NCBI GenBank assembly: GCA_040756995.1 | Contig: JBFLYK010000004.1 | Coordinates: forward strand, 124,001-188,000 | Direction: 5' to 3' | From: BP-133 sp040756995 | Lineage (GTDB): Bacteria; Actinomycetota; Acidimicrobiia; IMCC26256; BP-133 | DNA length: 64,000 nt | The notes under the pieces: generated by a model | Database searches by the model: none | What the model was told of the DNA's origin: nothing | The model's input: only the letters and a program-made list of their open reading frames with translations | Translations under genes and position numbers: made by a program | Part shown: one piece after another, positions 58,545 to 64,000 of the stretch | Position numbering within the stretch: the stretch's first letter is position 1 | How the letters are laid out: each line of letters opens with the position of its first letter

Positions 58545-59009
58545 TTGGATTCCCACCGCAGGGCCTTGCTTCGGCGCGCCTTGGGGACGGCCGCCGCCGT
58601 CACCATCGCCGCCACCGCCGCCGTCGTCGCGCCGGCCGCCGCCGACCATCCAGGTCACAGCGAACAGGAGTGCCGCGGCTACCCGAGCTACCCCGGGTCG
58701 CCGAACCCCTGGATCAAGATCGTCGCCGAGGACAACCAGTTCGACACCGACTGCCTGCAGGGTCCCGCCAACCGGAAGTTCCGGATCTACCTCGACAACC
58801 GGGACTCCGACCCGCACAACATCTCGATCTACAGCGCCGACCCGTCCAAGGACAAGAAGGCCGAGCAGTTCTACAAGGGCAAGGCCGTCAAGGGACCGGG
58901 GCAGGAGGAGTACGCCATCGACGAGCTCCCGCCCGGTGAGTACTTCTTCCGGGACGACAAGACCCCCGGCATGACCGGCACGCTCTCGATCCCCAAGCCG
59001 AAGAAGTAG
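58545..59009 (+). CDS. Secreted cupredoxin-like protein with incomplete copper site
   Basis: The TTG at 58545 follows GGGGAGG. The 154-residue protein starts with a signal peptide whose n-region is Arg-rich (HRRALLRRALG), cleaved near APAAA (about residue 32). The mature part has cupredoxin-type strands (IKIVAEDNQFDTDCLQG, KFRIYLDNRDSDPHNISIY, PPGEYFFRDDKTPGMTGTLSI). The first His ligand (PHN) and the Met are present, but the Cys and second His expected between strand seven and the Met are absent, so a type 1 copper site seems broken. It may be a structural or binding relative. Confidence 0.72.
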   Translation: MDSHRRALLRRALGTAAAVTIAATAAVVAPAAADHPGHSEQECRGYPSYPGSPNPWIKIVAEDNQFDTDCLQGPANRKFRIYLDNRDSDPHNISIYSADPSKDKKAEQFYKGKAVKGPGQEEYAIDELPPGEYFFRDDKTPGMTGTLSIPKPKK

Positions 59010-59039
59010 CGAGCGACCAGCGCAGCACCACGGCTCGGC

Positions 59040-59330
59040 TCAGGGGCCCGGTGCCGGGCTCCTGAGCCGCACTCTTCCGTTGACCACGGCGACGCCCTCG
59101 GCGGCGAGCCGGCGGGCGTGTTCCGCTTCGTGGCCCGGCACCAGCCGGCCGTTGGCCGCCACGACCCGCCACCACGGCAGATCCTCCGGACGGGTGGCCA
59201 GCAGATGGCCGACGGCCCGGGCTGCACCCGGCCGCCCGGCATCGGCCGCCACCTCCCCGTAGGTCACGACCTCCCCCGGCCGCAGGCCCCGGATGACCGC
59301 CTCGGCCCGCTCGGCGAACTTCCCGCTCAA
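59040..59330 (-). CDS. Alkyltransferase-like (ATL) DNA-repair protein
   Basis: I chose the TTG at 59330 because it overlaps the sdhB2 TGA (TTGA); the frame is open further upstream inside sdhB2. The 96-residue protein is the DNA-binding half of O6-alkylguanine-DNA alkyltransferase: GEVVTYGEVAADAGRPGAARAVGHLLATRPEDLPWWRVVAANGRL. The acceptor Cys of the PCHR motif is Trp (PWWR), which defines the ATL group. Such proteins bind O6-alkylguanine and pass the lesion to nucleotide-excision repair. Its coupling to a succinate dehydrogenase operon is odd. Confidence 0.87.
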   Translation of the reverse strand: MSGKFAERAEAVIRGLRPGEVVTYGEVAADAGRPGAARAVGHLLATRPEDLPWWRVVAANGRLVPGHEAEHARRLAAEGVAVVNGRVRLRSPAPGP

Positions 59331-60106
59331 GACGGGGCGACCGGTTGGGGCTCGCGGTCCTTGCGGCCGAACACCCGGCGAAAGGCCCGCCACACGGGGT
59401 CATAGCGGAGATCGACGACCCTCTCCTTCAACGGGATGATGGCGTTGTCGGTGATGTGGATCCCCTCGGGACAGACCTCGGTGCAGCACTTGGTGATGTT
59501 GCACATCCCGAGCCCCATGCGGTCCTGCAGGAGCTGGCGGCGGTCGTTGGTGTCGAGGGGGTGCATCTCGAGCGCGGCGTAGCGGACGAACAGGCGGGGA
59601 CCGGCGAAGGCGCCCTTGTTCTCGGGATGGTCGCGGATGACGTGGCAGACCGTCTGGCACAGGAAGCACTCGATGCACTTGTGGAATTCCTGGACGCGGT
59701 CGACGTCCTCCTGGCGCATGCGGTGCGTTCCGTCGGGCCCGCGGGGCCGGGGCTTGAAGGCCGGCACTTTCTTGGCCATCTCGTAGTTGTAGGACACGTC
59801 GGTGACGAGGTCGCGGATCAGCGGGAACGTCCGGAGCGGCGTGACGGTGATGGGTTCGCCGGGTTCGAAGACGTTCATGCGGGTCATGCACAGCAACCGG
59901 GGAAGGCCGTTGATCTCGGCGCTGCAGGAACCGCACTTGCCCGCCTTGCAGTTCCAGCGGACGGCCAGGTCTCCGGCCTGGGTGGCCTGGAGCCGGTGGA
60001 CGACGTCGAGCAGCACCTCCCCTTCCTCGGCCGCCACCTGGTAGTCGGAGAGGGCACCGCCGGCGGCGTCGCCCCGCCACACCCGCAGCGTGACGGTGGT
60101 CGTCAT
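59327..60106 (-). CDS. sdhB: Succinate dehydrogenase iron-sulfur subunit SdhB2
   Basis: The ATG at 60106 overlaps the sdhA2 stop (ATGA) and gives 259 residues. Cys groups are CKAGKCGSCSAEINGLPRLLC ([2Fe-2S], near 54-74), CIECFLCQTVC ([4Fe-4S], near 143) and CNITKCCTEVCPEGI ([3Fe-4S], near 202). The usual Pro after the second group is His (CHV). It resembles the mycobacterial Rv0247c-type subunit rather than SdhB1 of this window. Confidence 0.92.
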   Translation of the reverse strand: MTTTVTLRVWRGDAAGGALSDYQVAAEEGEVLLDVVHRLQATQAGDLAVRWNCKAGKCGSCSAEINGLPRLLCMTRMNVFEPGEPITVTPLRTFPLIRDLVTDVSYNYEMAKKVPAFKPRPRGPDGTHRMRQEDVDRVQEFHKCIECFLCQTVCHVIRDHPENKGAFAGPRLFVRYAALEMHPLDTNDRRQLLQDRMGLGMCNITKCCTEVCPEGIHITDNAIIPLKERVVDLRYDPVWRAFRRVFGRKDREPQPVAPS

Positions 60107-61893
60107 TGAGCCTCCAGGAGGGCACACAGCTCGTCGGGCATGGGCGGCTTCGGTTCGTGGCTGAGGGTCACCTCGTCTCCCCGTTGACGGACGACGACGT
60201 TGAACTTGCCCTGCTCGGGGTCGGCCTGCGGATAGTCCTCCCGCGTGTGGCCTCCGCGACTCTCCCGCCGTTCGAGGGCGGCGCGGGCGATGCATTCCGA
60301 CACCGCCAGCATCGAGCGCAGGTCGAGCGCCAGGTGCCAGCCGGGGTTGTACTGGCGATGCCCTTCCACCCCGACCCGCTCGGCCCGCTCCCGGAGTACG
60401 GCGAGTTCCTCCAGCGCCCGCTTCAGTTCGTCCTCGGTGCGGATGATGCCGACCAGGTTGTGCATGCACTCCTGGAGGTCGCTCTGGATGGAGTAGGGAT
60501 TCTCGGAGCCGCCTTCGAAGGGCCGGAGGGCCTGGCGGGCGCAGTCGTCGACCGTCGCCTGGTCCACCGACGGCCGGACGTCGAGCCCGCCGGCGTACTC
60601 CGCCGCACCGAGGCCGGCCCGCCGGCCGAAGACCAGCAGGTCGGACAGGGAGTTGCCGCCCAGCCGGTTGGCGCCGTGGAGACCGGCGGCGACCTCGCCG
60701 GCGGCGAACAGCCCGGGAACGGTGGACACCTGGGTCTCGGCGTCGACCCGGACACCACCCATCACGTAGTGGCAGGTGGGGCCGACCTCCATGGGCTCCT
60801 TGGTGATGTCGACGTCGGCCAGCTCCCGGAACTGGTGGTACATCGACGGCAGCCGCTTCTTGATGTACTCGGCGTCGCGGCGGGTGGCGATGTCGAGGAA
60901 GACGCCGCCGTGGGGACTGCCCCGGCCCTCCTTGGTCTCGGTGTTGATGGCCCGGGCGACCTCGTCCCGGGGGAGCAGGTCAGGGGTCCGCCGGCAGTTC
61001 TTCTTGTCGGTGTACCACCGATCGGCTTCCTCCTCGGTGTCGGCCGTCTCGGCGGCGAACATCTCGGGGATGTAGCGGAACATGAACCGCTCCCCTGCGC
61101 TGTTGCGCAGCACCCCGCCGTCGCCCCGCACCCCCTCGGTGACGAGAATGCCGCGCACCGACAGCGGCCACACCATCCCGGTGGGGTGGAACTGCACGAA
61201 CTCCATGTCCATCAGGTCGGCGCCGGCCCACAGCGCCAGCGCGTGACCGTCGCCGGTGTACTCCCAGGAGTTGGAGGTGATCTTGTAGGCCTTGCCGATG
61301 CCGCCGGTGGCGAGCACGACGGCGGGAGCCCGGAAGATCACGAACCGGCCCGACTCCCGCCAGTACCCGAAGGCGCCGGCGATCCGGTCGCCGTCCTTCA
61401 GCAGCCGGGTGATCGTGCACTCCATGAACACGTCGATGCCCCGGTGCACGGCGTGCTGCTGCAGGGTCCGGATCATCTCCAGGCCGGTGCGGTCGCCGAC
61501 GTGGGCCAGGCGGGCGTAGCGGTGACCGCCGAAGTCCCGCTGGAGGATGCGCCCGTCCGCCGTGCGGTCGAAGAGCGCCCCCCACTCCTCGAGCTCGAGG
61601 ACCCGTTCCGGCGCTTCCTGGGCGTGGATCTGAGCCATGCGCCAGTTGTTGATGAGCTTCCCGCCCCGCATCGTGTCGCGGAAGTGCACCCGCCAGTTGT
61701 CCTCGGGGTAGACGTTGCCGAGGGCGGCGGCGATGCCCCCTTCGGCCATCACCGTGTGGGCCTTGCCCAGCAGCGACTTGCAGACCAGGGCGGTGCGGGC
61801 CCCGGCCGCCGAGGCTTCCACGGCCGCCCGCAGCCCGGCGCCGCCGGCTCCGACGACCACCACGTCGAAGTCGTGGGTCTCGTACTCGGCCAT
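60103..61893 (-). CDS. sdhA: Succinate dehydrogenase flavoprotein SdhA2
   Basis: The 596-residue protein has the FAD site VVVVGAGGAGLRAAVEASAAG (near 11), the flavin-linking His in GKAHTVMAEGGIAAALG (near 45), and active-site regions FVQFHPTGMVWPLSVRGILVTEGVRGDGG, HYVMGGVRVD and GLHGANRLGGNSLSDLLVFGRRAG. It is the shorter E. coli/mycobacterial-type flavoprotein, distinct from SdhA1. It starts three bases after the sdhC2 TAG. Two different SdhA types suggest use under different redox conditions. Confidence 0.94.
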   Translation of the reverse strand: MAEYETHDFDVVVVGAGGAGLRAAVEASAAGARTALVCKSLLGKAHTVMAEGGIAAALGNVYPEDNWRVHFRDTMRGGKLINNWRMAQIHAQEAPERVLELEEWGALFDRTADGRILQRDFGGHRYARLAHVGDRTGLEMIRTLQQHAVHRGIDVFMECTITRLLKDGDRIAGAFGYWRESGRFVIFRAPAVVLATGGIGKAYKITSNSWEYTGDGHALALWAGADLMDMEFVQFHPTGMVWPLSVRGILVTEGVRGDGGVLRNSAGERFMFRYIPEMFAAETADTEEEADRWYTDKKNCRRTPDLLPRDEVARAINTETKEGRGSPHGGVFLDIATRRDAEYIKKRLPSMYHQFRELADVDITKEPMEVGPTCHYVMGGVRVDAETQVSTVPGLFAAGEVAAGLHGANRLGGNSLSDLLVFGRRAGLGAAEYAGGLDVRPSVDQATVDDCARQALRPFEGGSENPYSIQSDLQECMHNLVGIIRTEDELKRALEELAVLRERAERVGVEGHRQYNPGWHLALDLRSMLAVSECIARAALERRESRGGHTREDYPQADPEQGKFNVVVRQRGDEVTLSHEPKPPMPDELCALLEAQ

Positions 61894-62679
61894 CTAGAAG
61901 AACCTCAGGTCCCGGATCGTGCCGTTGGCCACGAGCCGGATGTAGAGGTCGGTGGCGGCCACGCCGACGAGGCTGATCCAGGCGATGAGCATGTGCCGCT
62001 CGTTCAGCCTGGTCACGAACTTCCAGACGCCGTAGCGGGCCGAGTTCTCCGACAGGCAGTCGATGCGCCCGCCGCAGACGTGGCGGCAGGAGTGGCACGA
62101 CAGCACGTAGGTGGCGAGCAGGATGGCGTTGGCCAGGAGGATCAGGGTGCCGACGCCCATCCCGAACCCGTCGGGGAAGTCGAAGGCCCGCAGCGCATCC
62201 CACAAGAGAAGGATCGGGAACGGCAGGACCAGATAGAAGAACAGCCGGTGGACGTTCTGGAGGATCAGCGGAAAGCGGCTCTCCCCGCTGTAGCGGCGGG
62301 GGGCGTCGGGCACGGCGCAGGCCGGGGGCGACCAGAAGAAGGCCCGGTAGTACGCCTTCCGGTAGTAGTAGCAGGTGAGCCGGAACCCGAGGGGGAAGGG
62401 CAGGATCAGCAGTGCCGGGGAGAGCTGGAACCAGTCGCCGAACAGCTCGATGGTGGCGTGGTCGCAGCTCGTGGCCAGACACGGCGAGTAGAACGGCGAC
62501 AGGTAGGGGTCGGCGAAGTAGTTCGTGTCGGCGAAGGCGGCCCAGGTGCCGTAGATGGTGAAGGCTCCGAGCACCACCACGGTGATGAGCGGCGCCACCC
62601 ACCAGCGGTCCCGCCGCAGGGTCTTCGGCGCGTTGATCGCTACCGGCACCGCCCGGGTCTGATCCGTCGTGGCCGTCAT
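61894..62679 (-). CDS. Membrane anchor subunit SdhC2 (Rv0249c-like)
   Basis: The ATG at 62679 follows GGGGGAGGAA and gives 261 residues; a GTG at 62712 is an in-frame alternative. About five or six membrane helices are present. Distinctive features are the FADPYLSPFYSPC run near residue 55 and the CHSCRHVCGGRIDC motif near residue 200, both seen in the membrane subunit of the second mycobacterial succinate dehydrogenase. The His residues in helices could bind haem. It heads sdhC2-A2-B2-atl. Confidence 0.85.
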   Translation of the reverse strand: MTATTDQTRAVPVAINAPKTLRRDRWWVAPLITVVVLGAFTIYGTWAAFADTNYFADPYLSPFYSPCLATSCDHATIELFGDWFQLSPALLILPFPLGFRLTCYYYRKAYYRAFFWSPPACAVPDAPRRYSGESRFPLILQNVHRLFFYLVLPFPILLLWDALRAFDFPDGFGMGVGTLILLANAILLATYVLSCHSCRHVCGGRIDCLSENSARYGVWKFVTRLNERHMLIAWISLVGVAATDLYIRLVANGTIRDLRFF

Positions 62680-62735
62680 CGTCGGGTGTTCCTCCCCCTT
62701 GGGTTTCACCACGGCGCCACTGATGGAGCCTGCTC

Positions 62736-63245
62736 CTACTCGAGGGGCTGCTCCCTCTCATCCGCCGGGGCCGGGTGCAGCTGACCTCGCCGGATCGTGC
62801 GCAAACACGCGTTCCACCGCAGGAGGGCGGAGTCGTCGTCTTCGGGCCGGATCCTCTCGGCTTTCTCGTAGTGGTCCATGGCATCGCGGAAGCAGTCGTA
62901 GGCCGCGACGCGCGACTTCCCTTTGCTCAGATAGGCGCGGGCCTGCCGTTCGAGGACGAGCCCGCCGTAGTAGTAGCGCTGATATTCGTCGTCGAGACGG
63001 GTGACGTATTCGTTGGCGCGGCGGGCGCCGCCGCTGCCCTCCCGGCCGAACTGGTCGGTGATGGACAGGATCAGCACCGTGAGCGCGTACTGATCGCCGG
63101 GCTGGGCGTCGAGGACGTCGAGGCAGATGCTCTCGGCCTGCTCCGGCTCGTTCAGCAGCCGGTACTGCTCGGCTCGCTTGATGGCCTTCGGGACGGCAGA
63201 GGTGGAGATGGGCTTGAGCTCGAACCCGTCGTCGCTCACGCTCAC
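62736..63245 (-). CDS. TPR-like helical protein of unknown function
   Basis: The GTG at 63245 follows GGGAGG and gives 169 residues. It is a soluble, helix-rich protein with TPR-like pairs: AVPKAIKRAEQYRLLNEPEQAESICLDVLDAQPGDQYAL, RYYYGGLVLERQARAYLSKG and DCFRDAMDHYEKAERIRPEDDDSALLRWNACLRTI. It is probably a scaffold for protein contacts. It is upstream of sdhC2 on the same strand with a 57-bp gap, so it may belong to that operon. Confidence 0.75.
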   Translation of the reverse strand: MSVSDDGFELKPISTSAVPKAIKRAEQYRLLNEPEQAESICLDVLDAQPGDQYALTVLILSITDQFGREGSGGARRANEYVTRLDDEYQRYYYGGLVLERQARAYLSKGKSRVAAYDCFRDAMDHYEKAERIRPEDDDSALLRWNACLRTIRRGQLHPAPADEREQPLE

Positions 63246-63333
63246 GTTCCGCCTCCCCCCTAGGCGCCGGACCGTGCCCTGGAGAATATCCAGTCGCGCC
63301 GCCCCGTGTCGCCGGGCCGGGCGGGCCGGCCGC

Positions 63334-64000
63334 TCAGCCCCCGGGGGCGATGCGGATGATCCGGTCGTCGCCGGCGAGGGGGCTGCCCCGACCGTCCTTG
63401 TTGGAGGTGGCGATGTAGACGGAGCCGTCGGGGGCGACGACGACGTCGCGCAGCCGGCCGAACTGCTCGTCGAAGAGGACCTCCTCGGAGGCGACCGACC
63501 CGTCCGGGTTGAACGTGAGGCGGCGCAGGTCCTCTCCCCGCAGCGTCACGAACAGCATCGAGCCCTTCCAGCCCGGAATGAGATCGGCGTCGTAGACGGC
63601 GCAGCCGGCCGGGGCGATCGACGGCGACCAGTTCTTGAGCCCGTTGCCGGCGGTGCCGGGCCAGCCGCCGTTGAAGCCCTGGCGCAGCTCGTTGACCTCG
63701 TCGTTGCCGCTCGGGCCGTGCTCGGTGGCCAGGAACCGCCCGCCGGGCGCGAAGCACAGCCCCTGCACGTTGCGGTGCCCCTTGCTGAAGATCGCCGCCT
63801 GGCCGGTGGTCGTGTCGACCCTGAGGACCTTCCCGTTGAGGCTCTTGTCGTCCTGAGACAGCTCGGGCTCGGCGGCGTCGCCCGTCCCGACGTAGAGGGC
63901 GCCGTCGGGGCCGAGAGCCAGGCGGCCGCCGTCGTGGATCTGCGCCTTCTTCACGCCCGAGACCACCACGGCCGGCGGGGCGCCGGGGGCGTCGTAGCGC
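63334..64000 (-). CDS. PQQ-type sugar dehydrogenase (sorbosone/glucose dehydrogenase family), C-terminal fragment
   Basis: The frame is open to the right edge of the window, giving 221 residues. Repeats of the six-bladed soluble glucose dehydrogenase fold are visible: HDGGRLALGPDGALYVGTGDAAEPELSQD, GKVLRVDTTTGQ, GHRNVQGLCFAPGGRFLATEHGPSGNDEVNELRQGFNGGWP, then GRLRDVVVAPDGSVYIATSNKDGRG ending RIIRIAPGG. The RNxQG and EHGP motifs belong to the PQQ/calcium site. Such enzymes are usually secreted; the signal region is outside the window. Confidence 0.87.
   Translation of the reverse strand, partial: RYDAPGAPPAVVVSGVKKAQIHDGGRLALGPDGALYVGTGDAAEPELSQDDKSLNGKVLRVDTTTGQAAIFSKGHRNVQGLCFAPGGRFLATEHGPSGNDEVNELRQGFNGGWPGTAGNGLKNWSPSIAPAGCAVYDADLIPGWKGSMLFVTLRGEDLRRLTFNPDGSVASEEVLFDEQFGRLRDVVVAPDGSVYIATSNKDGRGSPLAGDDRIIRIAPGG

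Noticed and set aside
60106..62784. An 892-codon open frame on the plus strand
   Set aside because: It lies antisense to sdhA2 and sdhC2 and is His/Gly/Pro/Val-rich shadow translation from GC-rich codons; no domain is visible.

Overview
The window is 64 kb of GC-rich bacterial DNA from an actinomycete. The evidence is two WhiB proteins, a SenX3/RegX3 two-component pair, a SigE/RseA/RseB-type sigma module with TatA and an HtrA protease, an F420-type LLM oxidoreductase, a WXG100-like secreted-protein locus, and many GTG/TTG starts with 4-bp stop/start overlaps. The style suggests an Acidimicrobiia-like lineage, but that is inference. A 10-N gap at 51634-51643 followed by homopolymer runs shows this is a draft, probably scaffolded, assembly. 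No rRNA, tRNA, CRISPR array or insertion sequence was seen. No gene-free stretch exceeds about 220 bases.

Region 1 (1-20.8 kb) is a phosphate and polyphosphate island. On the minus strand it holds the start of ppk1, a ROK sugar kinase, a Ppx/GppA phosphatase with an HD domain, a CYTH-CHAD protein and a second Ppk1-like protein that has lost key catalytic residues. Then come pstS1-pstC1-pstA1, regX3/senX3, a DUF47 PhoU-like protein, pstB1 and phoU. A second transporter, pstC2-A2-B2-S2, follows. Its PstS2 carries a Pro/Ala-rich linker and a C-terminal LAxTG sortase signal, so it is probably fixed to the cell wall. Direct repeats with an 11-bp period (PHO-box-like) lie before pstS1, pstB1, pstC2 and the Ppk1-like operon. 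A collagen-like secreted protein and an MgtC protein sit between the two pst groups.

Region 2 (21-28 kb) carries envelope stress and redox regulation: an HtrA protease, WhiB, RseB, anti-sigma and ECF sigma factors (coupled by stop/start overlaps), TatA, an LLM oxidoreductase, glutamate formimidoyltransferase and a second WhiB.

Region 3 (28-34 kb) has a macrodomain protein, a small unknown, a uroporphyrinogen-III-synthase/winged-helix fusion regulator (NnaR type), a DmsB-DmsC fusion and an assimilatory-type nitrate reductase. It looks like a nitrate reduction unit linked to the quinone pool.

Region 4 (34-40.8 kb) has a MoxR-type AAA ATPase and a VWA protein flanking a secreted cupin protein, then a glyoxalase-like protein and a GH2 glycosidase.

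Region 5 (40.8-46.7 kb) is a run of seven overlapping or tightly packed minus-strand genes: a WXG100/EspC-like small protein, a WXG-headed membrane protein resembling T7SS polymorphic effectors, and five proteins from two paralogous families (one with a membrane tail, one soluble). One of the five has a broken 5' end. This is the best candidate here for an undescribed system.

Region 6 (46.9-64 kb) has two different succinate dehydrogenase/fumarate reductase operons. Between them are a tandem-GNAT protein cut by the gap, an SDR, TetR and IclR regulators, a biotin-carboxylase-like protein lacking catalytic residues and the biotinyl domain, a lipase-like protein, a CrtC-like lipocalin protein, a cupin and a secreted cupredoxin-like protein. 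The window ends in a PQQ-type sugar dehydrogenase fragment.
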